Below are positions 5,823 through 13,564 of a stretch of DNA of 14,221 nucleotides, piece by piece (position 1 is the first letter of the stretch; the number at the start of each line of letters is the position of its first letter). The stretch is from NCBI GenBank assembly GCA_900769665.1, contig CAAGHL010000052.1, positions 1 to 14,221 of the forward strand, read 5' to 3'. The notes beneath the pieces are model-generated. The model had not been told where the DNA came from. It was given only the letters and a program-made list of their open reading frames with translations, and did no database searches. The DNA comes from Clostridia bacterium. Its GTDB lineage: Bacteria > Bacillota > Clostridia > Christensenellales > CAG-314. The position numbers were made by a program, and so were the translations under genes.

Positions 5823-8807
5823 CTATAGCGTTTCCGCTTCTACGGCTTTCTTCTTCGCTTTACCGCCAAACACAAAGCACAATACCGCCATAGTTACGCT
5901 TGCCGCAGTAAGCACGCCGAAGCCGACTTGTAACCCGACAATCAAGTACTGCCACCAGTTTGTTACGGTAACGATTTTGCTGTTACTGTCCAGCCCGTTC
6001 ATGGCGTTGGTCTTGCCTATGACGTACATGATACGTTTTGCCGATTGTCGAATATTTGCCTTGACCGTGCCGCTGTCGAAATACGGTTGCAACTTGTCAA
6101 GCGTGCCGCCGGTAAATTCCAAGTCATTACCTGCCATGATTCCGTCGATGTAGCTGTATGCGTTGTAGTTGGGCCAAGCGTCGGAAATTACAAAGCCGAC
6201 AAAATCCCACTCGCCGCGAAGCAAATCGGTAAGTAATCCTTTGTGTGCGCCCGTCCAAGTTGTACCAATGCGGTTGTAACTACTCATTACCGCCATCGTT
6301 TTGCCTTCCTTGACGCCTATTTCAAATGCGCGCAGGTACAGCTCTCTCATGGTTTGTTCGTCTGCCCACACGTTGCAGTTGTTGCGGTTGACGTCTTGGT
6401 CGTTAAGCGCAAAGTGTTTGAGTGTAAGTACACTGCCCTTTTCCTGAGCGCCCTTGATGACGGATGCCGCCATTTTGCCGTTTAATAAACAATCCTCACT
6501 GTAATACTCGCCGTTACGTGCGGAAAATGCACTACGGTGAATGTTTGCGCCGGGCGCGTACAAGACGGTATAGCCGTTTTGTAGCATATTTTCGCCATAA
6601 GACTTGCCTGTAAGGTACAGTAGTTCCGTATTGAAGGTTGAACCCATCAGTACTTCGCTGGGGTAACCCATACCGCCGCTGATTGCACCCGGGGCAAAGT
6701 ATTGAGTAAGTCCCAAAGGTCCGTCGCAGTCTTTTGTACCGGGTAATCCGACCGAAGGCACGGCGATTGTAGACAGCAAACCACGGATACATAGGTTTGT
6801 TTGTTCGGCAAGACTCATTTGGTCAAGCAACTGATCCCAGTACTCGTTGTCGTAGTCGTATTCGCGGAACATAACCAGCGACATGCCGTTGTCCTTTTCG
6901 TAGGCAAAAGTGATGCCGTCGTACTCGGGATCTTCCACCACCGTTTTATTTTGTTTGGTACTTGCCGCCATTTCGTCCGTAAGGCTCAACACTACTTTTT
7001 GCGGATAGGTACTTTGCCAATCGTTGCGCGACAGATAAGTCACGCTGTTACTTCCTTTGTCGGCACGGCGATTGATGTTGACGTCGTCAAACAAGTTACG
7101 TACCGTCGTACCATTGCTTTCCGTGGCGTACTTTTCGTAGTCGTCTGCCGAAACGGTCACTTTGTGAGCAAACTTTTCGTTGCCGTCGGTGGGGGTGCCG
7201 AACTCGTCGGTCATGCCGTCTTTCTGTCCGTAGCCCTTAGCCGCCAAAATGTTGTTGACTGCGTCGTGAGCGTTGTTGCCGAACGCAAAGTAGTAGTCGC
7301 CTTTTTCCAAAATGTATGTGCCTTTGTTTTGGAAGTCGTAGGTTTTGAAACACTCCTCGGTGACGGTGACTGTAATGCGTTGTTTTTGTCCGCCGTCAAG
7401 CATTTCCGTCTTTCCGAAGCCGATTAGCTCCACGGCAGGTTTTTCCAACCCGTTGGCTTTGTCGTAGTCGGTGTAGGGACGTTGCACATAAAACTGAACT
7501 ACCGCTTTGCCTGACAAGTCACCCGTATTGGTGACAGTGACGGACAATTCGTACTCGTCGCCGAACAACTTTTTGTTGACGGAAAAATCCGTGTAACCAA
7601 ATGTAGTGTAGCTGTTGCCGTAACCAAACGGGTAGACGATTTCCTGACTGTAATTCCACCCGTCCGTAGACGCCACCGCGCCCGCACTGCCGTCGGCATT
7701 GCCACGTTTCATTACCATGTCCTCGTAGCGAGTTTCGGCGTATCGATACCCGACATACAAACCTTCTTGGTAGACAATGTACTTGTCGTTGTTGTTGCCG
7801 AAATCGAGGTCGTAATCCTTTGCGTTGGTGTAGGAGTAATCGCCGAAGTTTTGCACGGACGGTGCGGAAAAGTTGTCGTACAACCAAGTGTCCGCAAGTC
7901 GTCCGCTCGGATTTGCCTTGCCGCAAAGCAAGCTTACCACGGCAGGGCATGCGCTACGTCCGCCCGAACCTACCCACAGGCAAGCGTCGATGTCGGAAAC
8001 AAAATCCACAATGTGTTTTAAGCTTAGCGCATGGTCGGAGTTGATGAGCAGTATTACCTTGGCAAAAACGCCGTCGCTTTTCAACTTTACAAGCGCTTTC
8101 AACATGTCGTATTCGTTTTGACTAAGGTCGAGGTACGATCCGTCGATACCGTCACTGCCGCTTGTGGCAAGGTCATGATGCTCCTTGCCCGCGCGCCCTA
8201 TTACCGCAATTGCCGCATCGCCGTACTCGGCAAAGCTTGACGAACACGCACTGTTGACGCGGTTCCATGCGATTTCGTTGATCCACTTGCAGCGATCTTC
8301 GTTAGGCTCGCCCGATGTGTTGGATTGGTAAAAACTCCACAACTTTTTGTTGACGGAATAGTCTTCCGCTTCCAACTCGGTACGTAGCGTGGGTAAACCC
8401 TGCGCCTTGACCTCGGCGGAACCACCCATTGTGTAGTAGTAGTTGACGCTTCGGTAGCCGAACAAGCTTACGTTAAGACTGCTTGCAAGGGGCAATGCTC
8501 CGTCGTTGTTCCACATAAGCACCGCGCCCTCTTCCGCAATGCTTTTAGTAAGTTGCAAATTGTAATTCCACAACGCTTCGGTGTCGTAGTTGCCGTCCTC
8601 GTCGACAAAATCCGACTTGAAATAAGTTAGGTCGGCATCCGACGAATCTCCGCTGTTTACCACCTTGTGTTGCGACAAACGGAAGTACGCGTTGACGGCG
8701 TTACTGTAAATATTTGCATAGTGTCCGCCGATCATGACGCCCACAAAAAGCAGCGCCATGACAGCCGACAAAACACAAAACAAAATCTTGTGTCTAAAAA
8801 CTTTCAT
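5823..8807 (-). CDS. Membrane-anchored, domain-permuted glycoside hydrolase family 3 protein (second paralog)
   Basis: A 994-residue paralog of the other GH3 protein with the same permuted order: sandwich domain about 85-315, fibronectin-III-like domain about 418-512, TIM barrel about 652-930. Motifs include DCDGPLG (D695), GANIHRSAFSARNGEYYSED (R758), LKHFALNDQD (K797-H798) and GFVISDAWP with predicted nucleophile D876. E209 in GRAGKEHHD is a possible acid/base. Hydrophobic segments at about 8-28 and 952-980, the latter followed by KAKKK, suggest both ends are membrane anchored. The ATG lies 10 nt after the stop of the Ig-like lipoprotein gene, with GGGTGA as a modest SD, indicating operon coupling. 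At DNA level it shares a 29-bp identity with the paralog (7450-7478 versus 2828-2856). Divergent nucleophile loops suggest different substrates; the substrate itself is not predictable. Confidence 0.9.
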   Translation of the reverse strand: MKVFRHKILFCVLSAVMALLFVGVMIGGHYANIYSNAVNAYFRLSQHKVVNSGDSSDADLTYFKSDFVDEDGNYDTEALWNYNLQLTKSIAEEGAVLMWNNDGALPLASSLNVSLFGYRSVNYYYTMGGSAEVKAQGLPTLRTELEAEDYSVNKKLWSFYQSNTSGEPNEDRCKWINEIAWNRVNSACSSSFAEYGDAAIAVIGRAGKEHHDLATSGSDGIDGSYLDLSQNEYDMLKALVKLKSDGVFAKVILLINSDHALSLKHIVDFVSDIDACLWVGSGGRSACPAVVSLLCGKANPSGRLADTWLYDNFSAPSVQNFGDYSYTNAKDYDLDFGNNNDKYIVYQEGLYVGYRYAETRYEDMVMKRGNADGSAGAVASTDGWNYSQEIVYPFGYGNSYTTFGYTDFSVNKKLFGDEYELSVTVTNTGDLSGKAVVQFYVQRPYTDYDKANGLEKPAVELIGFGKTEMLDGGQKQRITVTVTEECFKTYDFQNKGTYILEKGDYYFAFGNNAHDAVNNILAAKGYGQKDGMTDEFGTPTDGNEKFAHKVTVSADDYEKYATESNGTTVRNLFDDVNINRRADKGSNSVTYLSRNDWQSTYPQKVVLSLTDEMAASTKQNKTVVEDPEYDGITFAYEKDNGMSLVMFREYDYDNEYWDQLLDQMSLAEQTNLCIRGLLSTIAVPSVGLPGTKDCDGPLGLTQYFAPGAISGGMGYPSEVLMGSTFNTELLYLTGKSYGENMLQNGYTVLYAPGANIHRSAFSARNGEYYSEDCLLNGKMAASVIKGAQEKGSVLTLKHFALNDQDVNRNNCNVWADEQTMRELYLRAFEIGVKEGKTMAVMSSYNRIGTTWTGAHKGLLTDLLRGEWDFVGFVISDAWPNYNAYSYIDGIMAGNDLEFTGGTLDKLQPYFDSGTVKANIRQSAKRIMYVIGKTNAMNGLDSNSKIVTVTNWWQYLIVGLQVGFGVLTAASVTMAVLCFVFGGKAKKKAVEAETL

Positions 8808-8817
8808 CGTTCACCCG

Positions 8818-11289
8818 TTACTCGCCTACGACAATTTGGATATTGTCGACGTTGAAGTTACACAAGCCGAGGTATTCCACGACAACGGTGTTTTCGCCCT
8901 CGACAAGATTTACTTCGCCTACAAGATACTCGACATAGTTTGTCCAGCCGTTTTCGCCGTTTAGAAGGGTGTTACTGACACATTCGACGCCGTTAATTGT
9001 CACTTTGTAATTGCTTGACAATGTCATTGCGCTACGGTCGATGTCGCCCATTCCCGTTGCAAGGCGCAAATACAATTTTGCCGAGTAAGCTCCGTTGGAG
9101 GTGAATTTCCATGTAAAAGTCGCACTTCCGCCGGGAGCCATACCGCCGATTGCTTTGCCGTTGGTCGTGCCGCCTTCGTTGTTGACGTTTCCGCCCGCGA
9201 TAACGGCGCGATCCTCTTCCAAAATCACTTTCCCGTCACCCTTAACGTCCAATTGATTAGCTTCCGTTCCGAGTTGGAATTTAATACAGTCGAAGTTGAA
9301 CGGACAAGCCCCGAGGTAGGATATTTCGATTGTGTTGCTACCCTCTAATACATCGATGTCCCCTGCCAAATAGTAGGAGTAATTCGTCCAACCGAGAGGA
9401 CCGTTTAACAATGTACCGCACTTTACCGTTTTTCCGTTGACTACAACCGTGTAGTTGTCGTTGAGCTTCATTTCGCTACGATCGATTGCGTCCATGCCCG
9501 TAGCAAGGCGGAAATACAATTGTCCGCTTGTAGCTTCACTCGAAGTAACCGTAAATGTCAATTTTGCGCCGTTTTGGAAGCCGCCGAATGCTTTGCCGTT
9601 GGTCGTGCCGCCTTCGGCATTGACGTTTGCACCCTCCGCCGTTGCATGGTCTTCCTCGATTACAAACACGCCGTCCTTGGTAAGGTCGGTAGTAATTACC
9701 TTTTCAGTAACGGTAATTTGTACCGTTGCCGTCTTGGTAACACCCTTTTCCGTCCAAGAAATCGTCACGACGGTGTCTGTTGTGGCAAGAGCGTCAATTT
9801 TGTCGATTACGTACTCGCCTACGGTGCGGTCAAGGGTTGCGTCCTCGTAATGAGCCGTAACAACCATGCCCGTAGCGTCAAACTTTTCGCCCTCTTCGTA
9901 GGTGATTTTTGTAGGAGCCGTAGTCACTTCGATTGACGTAAGAGCGGAATTGACGGGTTTTGTAACCATGTCTTCGCCCGTGACAATGCGGATGTTGTCG
10001 AAGTTGTGCGGACAAATGCCGCTGTATGTAATTACGATTGTGTTGCTACCCTCAACGAGAGCCAAACGCCCGATACGGTACTCGATGTAATTTGCCCAAC
10101 CGAGTTCACCGTTCATTGCCGTTTGCGACGCGGGCAAAGCCGTGCCGTTGACAGTGATTGTGTACAGTTGTCCCGCAACAAGGTCGAGAGGACGATTGTC
10201 CATACCGCAGGAAACGCGGATGTACAAGTCGGCGTCGTATGCGCCCTTGGATGCAATCGTGTAAGCAACCGTGCCGCCTGCTTGGAAGTTGCCCAATGCG
10301 TAACCGCCGCTTGCACCGCTTTCAGCATTACGCGCACAGCCGTTGATTTCGGCGTCGGATTCCTCAAACGTCCAACTGCCGTCTGCGGAGATTTTCTTTG
10401 CGTCGGGATCAACCACGGTAACAGGTACGTCCACCGTCTTGGTGATGCCGTTTTCCGTGTAACTGACAACAATTGCCGTTACGTCCTCAGACAGTTCGCC
10501 CGTGGGTGCGTAGGTGTAGTCGGTGATGACTTTCTTGGATTTCTTTTCTTCGCTTTCCTTGTACCAAGCAACGATTTCCATGCCGGTGGGGTCAAAGCTT
10601 TCGCCCACAAAGTATTCCGTCTTGGTAGGCAACGTGTTTACCGACAGGCTGTCAAGAGGATACGCAACGCTGATTTTGACGTTGGCGGTCTTGGTGACGG
10701 AGCCTTCGGTGTAGCTGACAACGACCTTTTGATTAGTCCGAACAAGCGGCTTGTCGGCAAGGTCAATCGTGTAGTTTGTCACCGTCTTACTTGTACCGTC
10801 GCTGTACTTAGCCGTAACCACCATGCCCGTCGGGTCGAATGTGTCGCCCACTAGGTAGCTGACCTTGGTAGGAGCCGTGGTAACCTCGATTGCCGACAAG
10901 GTAACTTCCGGTTGAGGTTTCTCTTTTGCCGTTACGGTAATGGCCACTTCCGCATTAACGGTCGTTTTGCCTTCGGTGTAAGCAACGGTCACTTTTTTAT
11001 CCGTTGTTGCCAACGCTCCGTCGGGGCTGACAGTATAGTTTGTGACGGCTTTACTTGTGTCGTCGCTGTACTTTGCCGTAACAACCATACCAGCCTTGTC
11101 AAATTTTTCACCTTCGACATAAGACGTTTTGGCAGGCTGTGTCGTAACTGCAATCGACTTCAACGTTACACTTGGTTGCGGGGTAGGTTGTTCGGGCGTG
11201 CATGCCGCAAACATAACTGCCACGCAAAGTACCAACGCCATTACAAGCATAATTGCATTAGATGCCGACATTTTGCTTTGTTTGTTCAT
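8818..11289 (-). CDS. Large surface lipoprotein with four bacterial Ig-like domains and three CBM6/35-like modules
   Basis: An 823-residue predicted lipoprotein; the signal peptide ends in FAAC, with C30 lipidated. Four Ig-like domains of the Big_3 type (about 41-120, 129-208, 211-292, 449-528) are recognised by the repeated Y-x-x-G-E-x-F-D-x-x-G-M-V-V pattern. Three beta-sandwich modules (about 300-437, 533-674, 683-822) start with an EE/EED segment and end in NFDNI, NFDCI or NVDNI after an L-x-E-G-x-N-T strand, as in CBM6/CBM35. The order is Ig-Ig-Ig-CBM-Ig-CBM-CBM. No catalytic residues were recognised, so it is probably a glycan-binding surface protein. The start was placed at 11287-11289 because AAAGGAGG lies 7 nt upstream; an upstream in-frame ATG at 11361 would place charged residues before the signal peptide. 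It is the first gene of the likely operon. Confidence 0.87.
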   Translation of the reverse strand: MNKQSKMSASNAIMLVMALVLCVAVMFAACTPEQPTPQPSVTLKSIAVTTQPAKTSYVEGEKFDKAGMVVTAKYSDDTSKAVTNYTVSPDGALATTDKKVTVAYTEGKTTVNAEVAITVTAKEKPQPEVTLSAIEVTTAPTKVSYLVGDTFDPTGMVVTAKYSDGTSKTVTNYTIDLADKPLVRTNQKVVVSYTEGSVTKTANVKISVAYPLDSLSVNTLPTKTEYFVGESFDPTGMEIVAWYKESEEKKSKKVITDYTYAPTGELSEDVTAIVVSYTENGITKTVDVPVTVVDPDAKKISADGSWTFEESDAEINGCARNAESGASGGYALGNFQAGGTVAYTIASKGAYDADLYIRVSCGMDNRPLDLVAGQLYTITVNGTALPASQTAMNGELGWANYIEYRIGRLALVEGSNTIVITYSGICPHNFDNIRIVTGEDMVTKPVNSALTSIEVTTAPTKITYEEGEKFDATGMVVTAHYEDATLDRTVGEYVIDKIDALATTDTVVTISWTEKGVTKTATVQITVTEKVITTDLTKDGVFVIEEDHATAEGANVNAEGGTTNGKAFGGFQNGAKLTFTVTSSEATSGQLYFRLATGMDAIDRSEMKLNDNYTVVVNGKTVKCGTLLNGPLGWTNYSYYLAGDIDVLEGSNTIEISYLGACPFNFDCIKFQLGTEANQLDVKGDGKVILEEDRAVIAGGNVNNEGGTTNGKAIGGMAPGGSATFTWKFTSNGAYSAKLYLRLATGMGDIDRSAMTLSSNYKVTINGVECVSNTLLNGENGWTNYVEYLVGEVNLVEGENTVVVEYLGLCNFNVDNIQIVVGE
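9144..9616. repeat. Near-identical repeat from module duplication inside the Ig/CBM lipoprotein gene
   Basis: The 28 bp at 9151-9178 recur exactly at 9589-9616; with the flanking bases the match is about 36 bp with one mismatch. They encode the EGGTTNGKA segment of the second and third CBM-like modules. A less exact match is found between about 9025-9075 and 9470-9520. This indicates recent duplication or gene conversion between the two modules, not an independent element. Confidence 0.8.
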
Positions 11290-11308
11290 TAGTTTTCCTC
11301 CTTTTATT

Positions 11309-11334
11309 CTAACGCCACTCAAACGCGGCTTTAG
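11309..11334 (-). promoter_or_regulatory. Small hairpin in the operon leader, just before the SD
   Basis: Minus-strand arms CTAAAGCC and GGCGTTAG pair with one internal A-G mismatch around a 10-nt loop. The hairpin ends about 4 nt before the AAAGGAGG site of the Ig/CBM lipoprotein gene. It could protect the 5' end of the mRNA or modulate translation; it is short and may be incidental. Confidence 0.3.
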
Positions 11335-11341
11335 TTTCGAC

Positions 11342-11358
11342 TTACGACAACCTCGTAA
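11342..11358. promoter_or_regulatory. Palindromic site TTACGA-N5-TCGTAA, candidate operator
   Basis: A perfect 6-bp inverted repeat with a 5-bp centre, located 53-69 bp upstream of the first gene of the operon and directly downstream of a possible promoter. Size and symmetry suit a dimeric helix-turn-helix protein such as the XRE-type regulator encoded next door, but this link is inferred. As RNA it would also form a small hairpin. Confidence 0.4.
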
Positions 11359-11380
11359 CAATTGCCGTTTCCCACCATCG

Positions 11381-11410
11381 AAAATAACAGAATTTCCTAT
11401 ACGTATGCAA
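11381..11410 (-). promoter_or_regulatory. Candidate promoter of the glycan-binding/GH3 operon, overlapping a second palindrome
   Basis: The minus strand shows TTGCAT (11410-11405), an 18-bp spacer and TATTTT (11386-11381) preceded by TGT, a possible extended -10. The start would be near 11374, about 85 nt upstream of the lipoprotein start codon. The 8-bp palindrome ATACGTAT (11399-11406) overlaps the -35 and spacer, and a related ATACATATACG lies at about 11420-11430. The same ATACGTATGC string appears in the intergenic DNA at 1163-1172. The promoter is weak by consensus, as expected for an activated promoter. Confidence 0.3.
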
Positions 11411-11438
11411 AAAATCGATACATATACGAAAGAGGATA

Positions 11439-11461
11439 TGTTTGCCTACGACGGACAAACA
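11439..11461 (-). other. Imperfect hairpin after the membrane regulator gene
   Basis: Minus-strand arms TGTTTG-T-CC and GG-CAAACA form 8 bp with a single-base bulge and a 6-nt loop, about 43 bp after the stop codon of the membrane regulator. The downstream bases are only moderately T-rich, so it is at best a weak terminator; partial read-through into the operon is possible. Confidence 0.3.
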
Positions 11462-11503
11462 AGGAGCCAAAAATAGATTACAAATTGTTTATTACTACAC
11501 AAA

Positions 11504-13288
11504 TCACACGGTTTCACCAGGGGCGAGCCTTATTCCGCCTATGTTGTGTCCGTTGTTTTTGTGTTGGTTGCTTTTGAATACAAGCAATATTTCGTTGTCG
11601 CCCGATTTCAAAGCGATGTTTGCGACAAAGTAATCCACAAAGTTTTCAAATCCTACAAACTCGCCGCTTATCACGGTGTCCGACCAAACGGCAACGCCGT
11701 TGACATAGATGTCGAAACTGTCATTGATAAGTTCGTTGAGTCCGCGAGGTACCATGTTTAACGTCAGTGCAGCTTGCATGTCGGTTGTTGTCCGCAGGAA
11801 AAACCGCACCTCGGCAAAGTCGTTTCGGTCAAATTCGCCCACAAACGGCTTGCCGTCGGAAGTAGAAAGCATTTTCAACTGCTTGTCGATCAAGGCGTAC
11901 CGCGCGTCGACAAATTCGTTGTTGCCGTCGTAGTCATACACGGCAGAACGCGCAAGTCGCACGTAGTCGAAATTGTGTCCGTTGTTGCCGAGTTTAACTT
12001 CCGTTGCATTGCTGTGAAAGACAATTTGCAAGGTGTTGTTGCCTGCGACAAGCGGAACGTTGGCGACGAAGTACTCCTTGAAGTCCGTCCATCGGTCGTA
12101 GCCGTCAAAAGTGCCGTGTATCACCGAGTTAGAGGAAACAATTTCCCCGTTTAACGTGATGGTGTAGGATTCGTCCATGCGGTCGTTTATGCCTCGGCTT
12201 GCCATACCGAAAAACATACCGCGTATTTCGGCAACGTCGCAAACAAAGTCGAATGTAAGCGTTGCGCCGTCGTTTTCGTCAAAGTCGCCAAGGTATCCCA
12301 GTCCGCTACCGATTTCGTTCCGCGTGCGAAGAGATTCGTCATGAACGCTTTCCTCAGCCTCCAACAAAATGTCGGCGGACTTTTCATACGGGCGAGTGTT
12401 TAGCTTGATGTAGTCGAAGTTGTGTCCGTTGTTATGCGTGTCGTTGATGTTGTACCTGACCTCTAACAAGTTGTCGCCGCTATGCAACGCAACCTCGGCA
12501 ATGTAGTACTCGGTGAAGGACTGCCACCCGACAAAGTTGCCGCGGAACACAGCCCTACTGTACAGCTCTTCGCCGTTGACGGTGATTGTGTAGGTGTCGT
12601 TGCATACGTCGTTGATACCGCGCGACACCAAGGCAAAGTACAGCCGAGCCGTCACCTCGTTGCGACTGCTAAAGCGGTAAACCATTGTTTCGCCGTCGTG
12701 GAAGTCGAAGTTGGCAAGATACCCCTTGCCGGTACCGCCGTCGTTGGCTACAAACAGCCCGTCGGAGTAGTCGCAGTCTTCCGCCTCGAACACGTACACG
12801 CCCGTACCCTCCACGTCGTAGTGCTTGTTGCACTTGACAACGCACACGGGGTCGTTACAGTCGGACGTACACAAGCCGCATATCGGGCAAACGTGCTGAC
12901 ACCTATGCACGGGGACGGACGGTTCGGGAGTGACAATCGTAATTACGACAAAAATGCCGCAAACAACCAATATCACTGCCAACGAAATCAGTACCACCCT
13001 CGAAATTATCTTTGCCGAACGATCGTAACCGTCTATCGGCGTTTCGCCCGCGTAGTCGTCAACGGAGATTTCCAGAATTCTCTCCAACGGTTCAAACATG
13101 GATTGATCGGGCAAACCTCTTCCGCACTCCCACTTACTGACAGTCTTGTTGGTTACGCCCAACGCATCGGCAAGCTGTTGTTGAGTGAGGTTCTTTTTTC
13201 GACGAGCTTCGACAATGGCGTTGCCCAAAAGCACCGCGTCGGGTTTTGTGTTTTTTACATTTGACATTTTGTTACCATCTTTTGACAT
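11504..13288 (-). CDS. Membrane-spanning XRE-type regulator with three extracellular CBM6/35-like modules
   Basis: A 594-residue protein of unusual layout. Residues about 20-78 form an HTH_3/XRE DNA-binding domain (helix-turn-helix around TQQQLADALGVTNKTVSKWE). Basic K93 and R97 precede a single hydrophobic helix (about 98-119), placing the HTH inside the cell. A segment with seven cysteines follows (130, 134, 137, 140, 144, 149, 153), possibly a disulfide- or metal-stabilised knob. Three beta-sandwich modules (about 164-296, 306-446, 458-588) carry EAE-type starts, RGIND/RGLNE motifs, G-D-N or G-N-N strands and, in the first two, NGHNFDY; they resemble CBM6/35. Start chosen at 13286-13288 because AAGGAG lies 6 nt upstream; an upstream in-frame ATG at 13318 precedes that SD. 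The gene stands just before the surface-glycan operon. Direct glycan sensing and gene control are inferred; similarity to the ToxR/CadC layout and to CBM-bearing RsgI proteins is by analogy. Confidence 0.88.
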   Translation of the reverse strand: MSKDGNKMSNVKNTKPDAVLLGNAIVEARRKKNLTQQQLADALGVTNKTVSKWECGRGLPDQSMFEPLERILEISVDDYAGETPIDGYDRSAKIISRVVLISLAVILVVCGIFVVITIVTPEPSVPVHRCQHVCPICGLCTSDCNDPVCVVKCNKHYDVEGTGVYVFEAEDCDYSDGLFVANDGGTGKGYLANFDFHDGETMVYRFSSRNEVTARLYFALVSRGINDVCNDTYTITVNGEELYSRAVFRGNFVGWQSFTEYYIAEVALHSGDNLLEVRYNINDTHNNGHNFDYIKLNTRPYEKSADILLEAEESVHDESLRTRNEIGSGLGYLGDFDENDGATLTFDFVCDVAEIRGMFFGMASRGINDRMDESYTITLNGEIVSSNSVIHGTFDGYDRWTDFKEYFVANVPLVAGNNTLQIVFHSNATEVKLGNNGHNFDYVRLARSAVYDYDGNNEFVDARYALIDKQLKMLSTSDGKPFVGEFDRNDFAEVRFFLRTTTDMQAALTLNMVPRGLNELINDSFDIYVNGVAVWSDTVISGEFVGFENFVDYFVANIALKSGDNEILLVFKSNQHKNNGHNIGGIRLAPGETV

Positions 13289-13294
13289 GGACCT

Positions 13295-13357
13295 CTCCTT
13301 ATAAGGTGACCGTACCAACCTAGCAAGAACAACCCTACACTACCACACGCACGGTCA
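13295..13357 (-). promoter_or_regulatory. Inverted repeats at the regulator start, candidate autoregulatory site
   Basis: TGACCGTGC (13357-13349) and GTACGGTCA (13315-13307) form a 9-bp stem with one G-U pair, wobble only in the minus-strand RNA, around a 33-nt loop. Next to it the perfect palindrome CCTTATAAGG (13297-13306) overlaps the SD sequence AAGGAG (13300-13295). Either could be an operator for self-control or an RNA element that masks the ribosome site. TTGCTA-17-TATAAG also fits a promoter here but would leave almost no leader. Confidence 0.35.
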
Positions 13358-13384
13358 AATTTCAAGATGTTTGGTGTCTACTCT

Positions 13385-13564
13385 TTGTCTACTTTGCTTG
13401 TTCGGGCGCTCGACAAGCCCCAAACCGCACCGAAATGCCGCATTTTTCGACAAAACAACGCCTTTGCACCGATTTTCCGCATGCAAAGTTGCGCCGAGAG
13501 CGTCACCCTCGACTTTCGCAACGCCGCACGCAATGTCGGTTGCGCTTTTGCGTTTCGCCAATAC
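13385..13564. other. GC-richer non-coding island upstream of the regulator
   Basis: This stretch is visibly richer in G and C than its flanks. Both strands happen to stay open for 60-80 codons, but none of the frames has a convincing SD and each contains mixed basic, low-complexity sequence without a recognisable domain. It would form most of a long leader if transcription starts at the extended -10 at 13565. It could be a dispersed intergenic repeat or an untranslated RNA; no function is assigned. Confidence 0.4.

Noticed and set aside
6801..7427. Plus-strand open frame of 208 codons.
   Set aside because: Antisense of the second-paralog GH3 gene with the same Val/Phe-rich shadow composition and no SD.
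10006..10854. Plus-strand open frame of 282 codons.
   Set aside because: Antisense of the Ig/CBM lipoprotein; its apparent internal repeats only mirror the Ig-like repeats of the real gene.
12482..13264. Plus-strand open frame of 260 codons.
   Set aside because: Antisense of the membrane regulator, no SD and no domain.
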